From Zygnema cylindricum (lineage: Eukaryota; Streptophyta; Zygnematophyceae; Zygnematales; Zygnemataceae): a stretch of 64,000 bases of DNA. The notes under the pieces were generated by a model. That model ran no database searches. It had not been told where the DNA came from and saw only the letters and a list, made by a program, of their open reading frames with translations. The stretch spans positions 196,189 to 260,188 of the forward strand of contig JBBHKE010002248.1 in the NCBI GenBank assembly GCA_037447655.1. The letters are read 5' to 3'. The position numbers and the translations under genes were made by a program. This document shows positions 46,371 through 56,474 of the stretch, one piece after another (position 1 is the stretch's first letter; every line of letters begins with the position of its first letter).

Positions 46371-47395
46371 GTGTTTTACCGTAGGTATTTATCCACTCCA
46401 AAGTTCCTCTGGTGTTTTGTTGCCCAAAGCGGAGTTTATTCTCCTGTTGGTAATATAGTTAGCTACCCTGATCGCTTCTCCCCAAAGACGATGTGTGAGT
46501 TTCGTCGTATGGAGCATGGCTCACACCATCTCTTGCAATGTCAAGTTCTTCCTCTCTGCTATTCCATTCGATTGTGGGAAATAACGAGCCGTGAACTGCT
46601 GCTTAATCTCCGTTTCTTTACAATAATCACCAAAAGCAATAAATTCACCTCTGCGGTCCGAGCGTACCACCTTTACGTGCCTCCCACTTTCCCTCTTAGC
46701 CATAACCACAAAGTCTTTAAATGTTTCAAGAGCGTCTGACTTAGCTTTTAAAAGATATACCCATGTCTTCCTGCTGAAATCATCAACTATCATCATAATA
46801 TATTTATTTTTTCGAATGGTTTCTAGATGTGTGTCCCCACAAAGATCTACATGGACTAGATCTAGAGGGGCATTCGCTTTGAATTGAAGATGTTTCACCG
46901 TATGAGGCTTCTTTTTATGCTTCCCTTTTGTGCATCCAACACATCCAATGATTTTCTCTCATGTTGCCACATATAGTCCTCGAACCGCCCCTTGACGAAT
47001 CATCTCCGTAATGTTACTTTCTGAAGTGTGACACATACGATGGTGTCACAACGTGAGGTCCTCCTTGTTGACCTCTGCCGAATGGAGATGACCTTCTTCA
47101 TCCGCCGTCCTATTTTCTGGTTCTCTCCAAATCACCTACTTTGCATATTTTCAGTCACAATGCCTTCTGCAAATGGCCCTGTTTTGCTACTCAAAATGAT
47201 TCTACCTCCATCCAAGCATGTGGCTCTTCCTCCTTTCTTTTGAAGCTGTGGAACACTTAAGAGATTAATGCAACCCCCCGGATTATAAAGCACATTGTTA
47301 AAGCTTACTCTATTGGGACTAGTTTTCCTTTCCCTGTCTTGTGTCGGTAGATCCAACTGTAATGTTCCCATTGTATTGATGACCATCATCGAACC
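46371..47395 (-). pseudogene. copia I integrase and protease end
   Basis: Minus strand. Protease tail: RVSFNNVLYNPGGCINLLSV near 47250-47310. Integrase: LDLVHVDLCGDTHLETIRKN (first Asp), KVVRSDRRGEFIAFGDYC (second Asp) and FPQSNGIAERKN (Glu). The HHCC segment (CHTSESNITEMIRQG near 47000-47030) is decayed. It ends abruptly at 47395, where element D resumes. Confidence 0.85.
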
Positions 47396-48530
47396 ATCTC
47401 TCGGTATTCCATGGTGTATTTTTTGAAAATAAGTCAGAGGCTCATGAATGTTTTAAACAATATAAAGCATGGAATGAAAACTCCATGAAACCTCAATCAA
47501 GAGAGTAAGAAATGACAATGGTGGAGAGTATACCTCTAATCTGTTTGAGGATTTTTTGAGAGAAAATGGAGTGCAACACCAAAAGAATGGTGTAGCTGAA
47601 AGATTAAATAGAACACTCAGTGATAGTACTAGGAGTATGCTGTCGTATAAGAAGATATCAAAGAAGTTTTGGGCCGAAGCAATGAACTGTGCAAATTATC
47701 TCAAGAATAGAGTTCTTACTTCAGCAGTAAAAGGCCAAACACCCCATGAGAGATGGACAGGTTGAAAACCAGATATTTCACACTTAAAGGTTTTCGATAG
47801 TCTAGTGTTCAGTTTAGACACCGATCTGTCAAACTAGAAGTTAGACCCAAAAAGAAAACTTGAATATCTACTACGATATGATGAAGATGTAAAAGGATAT
47901 ACAGTCTATGATCTCAAAAGAGAAGATATTATCCTAGTGAAGCATCTTGTAGTTATGGATGAAGGAAAATCTATAGATCCCTTTAAGAATACAAAGACAG
48001 TCACAATCAGATTTGAGTCAAAAAAAATTGATGACTTTGAGCTTCGTAACTATCCAGGATTTCAAAAAGATGATGATCTTGCTGGCACTGATTAGATTGA
48101 GAAGGACCCAATAGTATTAACTCCAACCGAAGCGGAAGACGTGGTAGAAATCGACCCGGAATCAAGAGATAGGGGAGAAGTAGAAACTGTTCGGAAGAAT
48201 TCAAAAGAGCCATCTATTCCGGCAACCGAGTTTGAGGGAGGAAGAAGAAGCAGCAAAAGACTGCAAAAGAGGCAAGTTAACAATAAGGTAACCAAACCAT
48301 CTCACCCTGATGAACCTCAAACTTATAATGAGGCAATGACTTGTCATGAGAGAAACTGGTGGAAGACAGCCATTAATGAGGAGATGGCCTCAATTATGGC
48401 GGCCAATACATGGGAATTGATCGATTGTCCTCCTGACAGGAAGCCAATTGGGTGTAAGTGGGAATTTAAATTGATACTCAACCCGGATAACACCATTGAA
48501 CGCTACAAGGCTCGGTTAGTGGCGAAGGGA
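47396..48530 (+). pseudogene. copia D integrase C-terminus to early RT
   Basis: Resumes D after about 0.65 kb of D sequence (by comparison with E) has been lost. RVYFLK-like start, VR-NDNGGEYTSNLFEDFLRE, GVAERLNRTLSDSTRSMLSY, NCANYLKNRVLTSAVKGQTP. Then linker and RT start EMASIMAANTWELIDCPP with KPIGCKWEFKL and ERYKARLVAKG at 48505-48530, where the D frame is cut by an unrelated patch. Confidence 0.85.
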
Positions 48531-48878
48531 TTTTACTTTCCCCCCTCCTAACATTTGAGGTGGATTCCGGCTCAATTTCGGAATCCGAACCCTCAATGTC
48601 ATTAAGATCAACGATTTCAAATTCTTCATGAAAGTCAAGATTAGAATTTCGCTTAGTTGATCGAGAGATTGTGGATAATAAGTCCTCGTGAAAATCCACA
48701 TTTCTAGATTCCTCAATGATATTCCGATTCGGATCATAAACTCGATAAAGACTCCTTTTCTCACAATATCCAACGAAATAACCACTCCAACTCCTCGATG
48801 CAAACTTACCCTTCCTCTTTTGTGCTAGAATATAAACCGACGCACGGCATCCCCAAATCTAAATGTGATGAGTTTTTT
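48531..48878 (-). pseudogene. opposite-strand copia patch inside the D reverse transcriptase
   Basis: About 350 bp that on the minus strand reads as the end of a copia integrase/linker: ILAQKRKGKFASRSW-like, YFVGYCEKRSLYRVYDPN, then NVDFHEDLLSTISRSTKRNS. It replaces about 290 bp of D RT (corresponding to about 36540-36820 in E). No LTR or duplication borders it. Confidence 0.65.
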
Positions 48879-49944
48879 ACAGGTTTGGGATATATTCGGA
48901 TCAGTTAGATCACTCAATTCATTTGTTTGAGGATGAGGAAAGAATTATTTTTATTGCAATTTATGTTGATGATTTGCTTGTTTTAAGTAAATCTATGGAT
49001 AAAATAAATAAGTTGAAAAATGATCTAAAAGGAAGATTTCAGATGAAGGATATGGGAGAAGCAAGGTATATTTTGGGAATTCAGGTAGAGAGAGACAGAG
49101 ATAGAAAAATAATAAGATTAACTTAAAAGGAGGCCATTGAAAATATGTTAGAAAAATTCCAAATGGACAAGGCTAATAGTTGTACAACTCCTATGGAATT
49201 AAAGAAGGGAAATGAGGGGAGCGTGGAAGATGGAGTTATAATCTTAGATGATGAGGTAAGCCCGGAAGAGAAAAGATTTATGCAGACTATCCCTTATAGA
49301 CAAGTAGTGGGCAGCCTAATATATTTCATGAATTGTACCTCTCCGGACATAGCCGCAGCTGTAGGAGTACTAAGTAGGAGTCTAAACGCTCCCACTAAGA
49401 AAGATTGGGAGGCAGCTAAGAGAGTCCTTAGATATCTCATATGGACTACGGATCTAGGGTTGCATTTGGGTGGGAACAATACTGACATCACCACTTGGAG
49501 TGATGCCAACTATGGGGATGCTCTTTTGACGAGATGCACATCTGGTATGTATTGTATGTGGGTGATCGGGTTTGCTGCTGGAGCAGTCAACGGCAAAAGG
49601 TCATTGCTCTGTCCACCATGGAGGCTGAGTACATGGCTTCTTGCTTTGCTGTAAAAGAACTAATGTGGGTCAAGTCTTTGCTTGGTGAGCTTGGTCATCT
49701 TAAGAGTGGTGTCCCAAAAGTCTTTTGTGATAATCAGGGCGCATTTGACATTTTTGCAAATCCTAAACATCACTTGAAAGCTAAACACATGGACATTAGA
49801 CTTAGCTTTGTTAGAGAGAAAGTAGAAAACAAGATAATCACTTTGGATTATAAACCGGATAGTGAAATGGTAGCAGATATGATGACCAAACCTGTGCCTT
49901 CTCCTAAACTAATTTTCTGCCAAAGAAGTGTGGTCTTAAAATAA
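48879..49944 (+). pseudogene. copia D RT C-terminus and RNase H
   Basis: FIAIYVDDLLVLSKSMDKIN keeps the YVDD box (near 48955-48975). Then GEARYILGIQVERDRDRKII, a TAA, and SPDIAAAVGVLSRSLNAPTK, TTWSDANYGDALLTRCTSG, VIALSTMEAEYMASCFAVK, KHMDIRLSFVREKVENKII and MVADMMTKPV. RNase H catalytic D (WSDA) and E (EAEYMA) are intact with one frameshift near 49545. Confidence 0.9.
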
Positions 49945-49951
49945 AGAGTGA

Positions 49952-50002
49952 CTAGAAAATAAGGGGAGTGTAGAAATTAAATGCTATTTTAGTATTTTCT
50001 AG
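49952..50002. promoter_or_regulatory. inverted repeat bracketing the copia D polypurine tract
   Basis: CTAGAAAATA (49952-49961), AAGGGGAG, LTR start TG at 49969, TATTTTCTAG (49993-50002). Confidence 0.75.
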
Positions 50003-50989
50003 GTTTTGTAAAATGCAAAAAAGAAGCAAAGGCAGTCTGCCTCTAACTCCTCTCTCCTGCTCCCACACTTATCGCAGTCACTAAAAGATGGAGAGGGAGA
50101 TATAGCCATGGCCCCCTATGCTATCCAGACGTGGACAGGCATTAGATTGGTAGATTTTACCAAAATAGATTTGACGGGCCCAAGATTTGAACCTGGTACC
50201 TGCCGTCCGTCAAAGCCGCCGGTAGCCGGTATCTTTAGCCAATTAGACTACGATCAAGGTTATACGATATAGGGTTTAATAATTAGATAAATATGTACAC
50301 GTAGGCTATTTCATTTAACGCGATATTTAGAAATAGAAACAGTTTGTAATGTACGGCATACGGCATATCCGAAACGGATACCGCGCAATTTTTTTCGAAG
50401 GCGAAACTAATATCGCGCAATTATTTATGACGGCTACGATTAAAATCCGGTTTAATCGGACGGCCGCGAAGCATGCCGAGATCGTGGAATAGTTTTTCGG
50501 AGGTTTGCAGTCAATGTCACATCGAATGACACGTGGCACAACCATATTGGAATATGGCATCTCCGGGGATTACAAGAACGAATCCAAAAATGACATCTGT
50601 CGACTTGTTGGCCATGGCGTACAATGGCCGTACATAAAGGACACCGACACTTGTACGTTTTTGTACGATACAGTATTATGATTGGTGTCGTACTTCAGTA
50701 GATAAAATTTTAGAGAGAGATAGGACTTAGAAAAATTTGATAGATTGGACCCTCTCTCTTAGAGAGATTCTATACAAAAGGTCAACTTTGACTCTTCATA
50801 ACTTGCTGCTCAGGGGGAGCAAATTCAAAAAATCCTTTTTGCTATCGACTCAAAGGAGTCTTGCCTTCACAGGGGTGAAGGTGGTCAAAGTTTTTGTTTG
50901 CCACGGTGAAACACAAAGGGGTCATGGTTATCCTAGAGGCTTCGTGTGAGCTGCCTGCTTTGAGCACCGAACGAGGTCTCAAAGTTGCA
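49969..50989 (+). repeat. copia D, 3' LTR
   Basis: 1021 bp, TGTAGAAATTAAATGC...AAAGTTGCA, matching 29726-30757. Carries the antisense tRNA-like module at 50179-50252 and a decayed GTAC hairpin at 50626-50668. Confidence 0.92.
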
Positions 50990-51132
50990 ACTGTTGTCCC
51001 CATCATCTGCCTCCTCCGCGGAAGCAGTTGCTGCTGTAAAAAACCTTACTCCTCAAAATCTCGGTGGAGTTCCTGAAGGTGGACGTTTCATTTGTCCACT
51101 GACGATACCCCAGTATCGTTTTTCCCACGAAG
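50990..51132 (-). pseudogene. copia C gag, middle fragment
   Basis: Reads on the minus strand toward the piece at 29725. It has RYWGIVSGQMKRPP-like sequence, homologous to FWGIVSGRVRRPS in element E gag, and ATASAEEADDGDNS. Bounded by the target duplications of D (actgc at 29721-29725, actgt at 50990-50994) and H (cgaag at 51128-51132, caaag at 55378-55382). Confidence 0.8.
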
Positions 51133-52307
51133 TGAAATTTTATGGGCTCCATTACCACATAGAATTCGCAGATCAAAAGAAGCTAATCTAGATAGAGCTG
51201 AATCCAAGTTTATATAAACCCAAATGATTGACCCCTTGACAATAAGAACCCCAATATAACTTCACCTTTAAGAAATAACACTTTTTGTGTGCTCAGTTCC
51301 ACCACAAAATGCAAAGTTAGAATATAAGATTTAAACACATTCACCCACTTTGACTTTCCCTTAGAAATGCAGCCACCTTAACAAACAAAAACTCTTATCG
51401 ACTACACCCCTCTGTAGCCTGGACTCTTTTGAGTCTAGAGCAAAAAGAATCACTGAAAATGGTCAACTAAATTGATAGTAATGGCTGGCCAAAGTTTGTA
51501 ATTTATACAAAATGCTCTTTGGGAGAGGCGGCTACCTACCAAAGATATTCTAAGTCCTAAAACCCCTCTCTAAGCCCCCAGTACTGAGGTACTCACCAAT
51601 AATATGACTCTACCGTACAAGAAAGTACAGGTGCCGGAGTACTTTATGAACGAATCTTCTACGACACAGCCATAATGTGACATTTGTCACATCCAGACTT
51701 GTCATCTCGCGTTCCGGAGATCCCGCAATCCTCCAAGATATTGCCACGTGTCATCCGATGTCAGCGCGTCCAAAAACCGCCAAAATTATCATTCCGTACA
51801 ACCGGCTGAAATGTGTGCCGTTTGACTATATTTCCAACTTTTAATCTCGCCCGTCAAAACAAATATCTTCGACATTTATTTCGTGCGCCCCGTATTATTT
51901 TCGTGCGGTTCCTTTCTATGTACATGTAGTTCGGTTTCGCCGTTAAATGGATGATACAATGTAAATTACTATAAATACTATTCAAACCCCATATGTTTAT
52001 CGGTCTTCATTACATCTAGCGGATAAGGTGGTAAGTTATATCTGTACGGCAGTATACTAGACGGACCAAGATCAAATCTTGGTCTGTCCGCATATCTTTT
52101 GGTACCGCCCAGACAAATTCCCCTCCTTCCTCCTTCCTGTCTCCTTGACTACCTAATTCCCCTCCTTCTTCCTTCTTGTCTTCTTGACTACCTAGGTAGC
52201 CATGGCTATCTTTGTCTTCTAGTGACTACAACAAATATAGATGACTCAGACAGCCTATTTGACAATGTATGATAAATTAAGACCTAGAAAATACACACAT
52301 TTTAACA
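51133..52307 (-). repeat. copia H, 3' LTR
   Basis: 1175 bp, partner 54241-55377. Target duplication cgaag (51128-51132) versus caaag (55378-55382), one CpG-type change. An extra tandem segment (ttcccctccttcttccttct...cttgactacc, near 52157-52195) absent from the other LTR explains much of the length difference. Confidence 0.92.
52019..52091 (+). other. antisense tRNA-like module in copia H 3' LTR, best fold
   Basis: 73 nt: acceptor arms GCGGATA and TGTCCGC pair over 7 bp (one G-U), T arm CCAAG-ATCAAAT-CTTGG is perfect, and the A box is TAGCGGATAAGG. The D and anticodon arms are irregular, so it is tRNA-like, not a functional tRNA prediction. It is antisense to the element. The 5' LTR copy is at 55127-55200. 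Confidence 0.72.
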
Positions 52308-52324
52308 CTCCCCTTATTTTCTAG
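52284..52324. promoter_or_regulatory. inverted repeat bracketing the copia H polypurine tract
   Basis: CTAGAAAATA (52284-52293) and TATTTTCTAG (52315-52324) around the LTR start and the tract AAGGGGAG read on the minus strand. Confidence 0.75.
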
Positions 52325-54260
52325 TCTACTTTACTGTCAACTCCAATTAAACAAACCAAAACAGTAACAAAATAAAAAAACAACCCCCTCTTTTTTCTCT
52401 TTTTCCTTTTCCTTTCATAAAACTCAAGAAAATTATTCTCGTATTTAAAACAGTGCATTCGATGAACCGGAATAATAATTGCACGACATATTTTATTTAG
52501 CATCCCACTTTTCATAAATCCGAGCCGAGATTTTATCCACCTCATCCCTTTTCGATCCACACTAAATCCAATTTCCCTTTTGCAATCCAAATAGCCTGCC
52601 CCATCTCCAATCTGCAACACACACCCAGATGCTAACCCTTTCGCAGACACACCTTCATAGATGGCATCACTCCCATTAGTGATGTCAAAACCATTACCCC
52701 CCAAATTTATCCTTAAATCAAGAGTCCCTATTGAGTTCCTCATAAAAACTACATCTTTCGAACTTATATTTTTATCCATGATAACAACCCCATTTTCTAA
52801 ACTTTCCTCACTCTCTCCCATAGAATTCTTTCCACTATCACTTTCTAATTTTATTCCCAATAAATATTTCTCCTCCCCTTAACCTTTCATTAAATATTTT
52901 CCTTCTCCCCTTTCCTTTAGAGCCCCCTCTAGATTTATTTATCCCCTTTCCTCGGAATCCATTGAAGCCTCCCTTTCCGAACAGTTTTCAGTTTCCAAAA
53001 TATCTATGAAATTATCCTCGTTATTTTTATCTTTCCCTTTTTCACTTATGGATCCTAGATTTTACTTTATCATTTCTAAGTCATACACTCTACACTCATT
53101 GACACCTCAAGTACCTCCTCTCTCTTTACTTCCCTTATACCTCCAAAAGCACACTGTTGCTTCCGTGGAATTTCTGTGTGTTTTTCTCTCTTCTCCATTC
53201 TACCGATGTGAAGAAGCTCCAAAGTATCTACATCCTCTCTCTCCTCTTCCCTTTCTTCCTCCTCATTCACATTCCAACTTCTAAGTTCTTCCAAACAAGG
53301 GCATTCCTCCGTATAATGACCAAATTTTCTTACAAAAAAAGCAAACATTTTTTTTCATAATTCCCATTTCTTTTCCTCTCCCTTTCCTTCCACCAAAGTT
53401 CCGACAAGGTTTACCTTTGTCTTTCATCCTCTCTTCATGCTTCCGCTTGTCACCACCAGCTGTAAATGCAGTCACCCTGTCACTTCCCTACGAAGCTCCA
53501 GATGGCTTTCCCTCAAGAATTATCCACATGGCAATGCTCCAAGTCCATGAGGAGACTTCCATTCCTGGCATACAGTAAATGATGTCTTCGTACTCATCTG
53601 GGAGTTTCGTGATTAGTGTATTAATCTTTCTCTCCTCGGATTCTACATATCCCGCTCTAGCAAGCTCATAATTTAACGCAGCAATATCATTCCAACACTC
53701 TATCATGCTACCGCCTTTAAGAACATAAGCCTCTATTTCTTGTTTTACTAACTGCTACCTCTGTATAGTCTCACTCTTATAAATCTGAATAAGTACTTCC
53801 CATATCTCTGAAGACTTCGTTAAGTTTATAAGAGTGATAGCTACGGACTTAGTAACGTTTCTAAGTATGAGATGCTTTGCTATAGTGTTTTTCTATTCCT
53901 ATATTTTTCTGTCATTTTCTTTTTAATCCCTACAAATGGTACCATAGCTGAGAGCCTAGCTCCCCTCACCATAGGTGTCCCTTTATCCTTCTCCTATATT
54001 TCCCTTTCCACGGTAATGATTTTCCCTTCACATTCGTTGCATCTGAACTTCGGTTGGTTTTCTGGGCAGCCCCAGATGATTCTCTATAGTGAGCTCCTCC
54101 CAAGCCCGTTGGCGGACACCTCACTTGTCCAAACATTTCCCCACAAATGCTTGTCGAAAAGCAATCCCTCCATCGTAAACTCCTAGTAAGTGAAGTCTCT
54201 TCCATCAAACATAGGCACCTTAGATGGTTGGCCCATAACCTGAAATTTTATGGGCTCCAT
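52321..54260 (-). pseudogene. copia H: gag fused to RT tail/RNase H remnant (non-autonomous)
   Basis: ATG at 54260-54258 in the 5' LTR (MEPIKFQVMGQPSK across the primer-binding site). Gag has frameshifts: LARAGYVESEERKINTLITK, LPDEYEDIIYC. The knuckle region (FFVRKFGHYTEECPCLEELR; first Cys lost) is at 53280-53350. The same gag-to-RT junction as in G lies near 53060-53110, then GEEKYLLGIKLESDSGKNSM, FMRNSIGTLDLRINLGGNGF and GWIK-type RNase H pieces. It lacks protease, integrase and RT core, so it must have moved with enzymes supplied in trans. Confidence 0.82.
54225..54240 (-). other. primer-binding site of copia H (half-tRNA type)
   Basis: Minus strand GGTTATGGGCCAACCA directly after the 5' LTR; one mismatch (A for C) to the initiator tRNA-Met anticodon-arm complement seen in D, E and G. 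Confidence 0.75.
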
Positions 54261-55377
54261 TGCCACACAGAATTCCCATATCAAAAGAAGCTAATCTAGA
54301 TAGAGCCGACTCCAAGTTTATATAAACCCAAATGATTGACCCCTTGACAATCAGAGTCCCACTATAGCTTCACCCTTGTGAAATAACACTTTTTGTGTGC
54401 TGAGTTCCACCACAGAATGCAAAGTTAGAATATGAGATTTAGACACAGTCACCCACTTTGAATTTCCCTTAGAAATGCGGCAACCCAGGCAGGCAAAAAC
54501 TCTGACCGACTACACCGATGTGTAGGGTGGACTCCCCTGAGTCCGCAGCAAAAAGAATCACTGAAAATGGTCAACTAAATCGATAGTTATAGCTGGCCAA
54601 AGTTTGCCTTTTATACAAGATGCTCTCTAGGATAGGCGGCTACCTACCAAAAATATTATAAGTCCTAAAACCCCTCTCTAAGCCCCCAGTACTGAGGTAC
54701 TCACCAATAATATGACTCTACTGTACAAGAAAGTACAGGTGCCGGAGTACTTTCTGTACGGTCCTTGTTTGACACAGCCATAATGTGACATTTGTCACAT
54801 TTGAACTTGTCATCACACGTTCCGGAGATCTCGCAATCCTCCAAGATATTGCCACGTGTCATCCGATGTCGGCGCGGCCAAAAACTGCCAAAATTATCAT
54901 TTCGTACAATCGGCTGAAATGTGAGCCTTTCGATTATATTTCCAACTTTTAATCTCGCCCGTCGAAACAAATATCTTCGACATTTATTTCATGCGCCCCG
55001 TATTATTTTCGTGCGGTTCCTTTCTATGTACTTGTAGTTCAGTTTCGCCGTTAAATGGATGATACCAGTGTAAATTACTATAAATACTATTCAAACCCCA
55101 TATGTGTATCAATCTTCATTACATCTAACGGATAAGGTGGTAAGTTATATCTGTACGGCAGTATACTAGACGGACCAAGATCAAATCTTGGTCTGTCTGC
55201 ATATCTTTCGGTACCGCCCAGACAAATTCCCCTCCTTCCTCTTTCTTGTCTCCTTGACTACTTAGGTAGCCATGGCTATCTATGTCTTCTAGTGACTACG
55301 AGAAATATAGATGACTTAGACAGCCTATGTGACAAAGTATAATAAATTAATACCGAGAAAATATACACATTCTAACA
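54241..55377 (-). repeat. copia H, 5' LTR
   Basis: 1137 bp. Contains a GTAC hairpin at 54721-54765 (gtacaagaaagtac and gtactttctgtac around aggtgccgga) and the tRNA-like module at 55127-55200. Confidence 0.92.
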
Positions 55378-55382
55378 CAAAG

Positions 55383-55480
55383 CCCCCTATCATCATGGCT
55401 TTCTAATAGATGAGCCCGGATCCATTGAAGGTGGGCACCCTAGAGGGCGGGCCCATAACCTGCAATTCTGCGTCCTCCAT
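55383..55480 (-). pseudogene. copia C gag start and primer-binding site
   Basis: ATG at 55480-55478 inside the 5' LTR; the frame reads MEDAELQVMGPPSRVPTFNG across the LTR end (55461) and the primer-binding site GGTTATGGGCCC (55449-55460). A TAG interrupts the frame soon after. This shows the same LTR-borne start as in A, E, G and H. Confidence 0.8.
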
Positions 55481-56469
55481 TGGATGACAGAATACAGGAA
55501 GCCTCTAGATAGTTTTTAACTAACCCATTTCAAGCCACAATCACTGCTGCCCAAGATGGCAAAGTGACAGTTTGAGTGCACCCCTGTGTAGCGTGGACTC
55601 CCTTGAGTCCGTAAGAAAAAGAATCAGTGAAAACGGCCAACCAACCGATTAATTATTAGGTGGCAAAGATGCCAAGTTTATACAAACTCTCAAAGGGAGA
55701 GAGGTTACTACCTTCCAAATTCTCTAAGTCCTAAACCCCTCTCACAACCCAAATCTTCTGATGTACGAACCAATAAGATGACGGTAGGGTACAGAAAGGT
55801 ACTACGGCCGATGTACTTTCTGTACGGCATGTGTACGACAATGCCATTAAGTGAACGTGTGTCCAGTTTTAACTCGTCCTTTTGTTCCTTGGAATTCTTG
55901 CGACCAAATGTTATCCCTCCACGTGGAGCCACATTATGCCACGTCCACAAACGCCAAAATGACCATTCCGCGATGTCGTCAGTGATATACGCCGTCGGAG
56001 TAAATATGACGTTAAATGTCGGCTGTCGAAACAAATATCTGATTCATTTGTTTCGTGCGAGATAATGTTCACACTATATAACACTTGGTTCTATCTTCTT
56101 TCGTCCGTCATTCTGTTAATCGAATTCATGGTCTGAACATTGTTTAAATAATTATCAAACCTAATACATCCTAACGGACTTCTACGACGGACTGGTTAGA
56201 GCTAACGGCTACGCCGCGCTCTGCCGCTCGGAGGTTCGAGTCCTGCCGGACTCAAACCTTTTGTTGAGGGTGACGTAAGTCACCCTTTAGTCCTGCCTAC
56301 TTGGCTAGGACAGCCATGGCTCAACCATCCTCTCTATCCCTCAGTGACTAGAACAAGTATGGTGGGTAGAGAGAGAAGGTGGAGGCAGGCTGTCCGCCTT
56401 TTTTCCTTTTCCGATTTTACTGAACTATTTAGACCTAGAAAATACTATATAAATCTAATAATTTCAACA
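55461..56469 (-). repeat. copia C, 5' LTR
   Basis: 1009 bp and collinear with 24616-25624. It contains the GTAC hairpin at 55787-55832, the antisense tRNA-like module at 56185-56252 and tagaaaatactatataaatc near its start. Ends TG...CA on the plus strand. Confidence 0.92.
56185..56252 (+). other. antisense tRNA-like module in copia C 5' LTR
   Basis: A box actggttagagc and intact B box GGTTCGAGTCC, followed by tgccggactc. The T loop TTCGAGT is canonical and the T stem has one mismatch. No convincing acceptor stem. Best preserved of the three C-family copies. Confidence 0.68.
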
Positions 56470-56474
56470 ATAGT

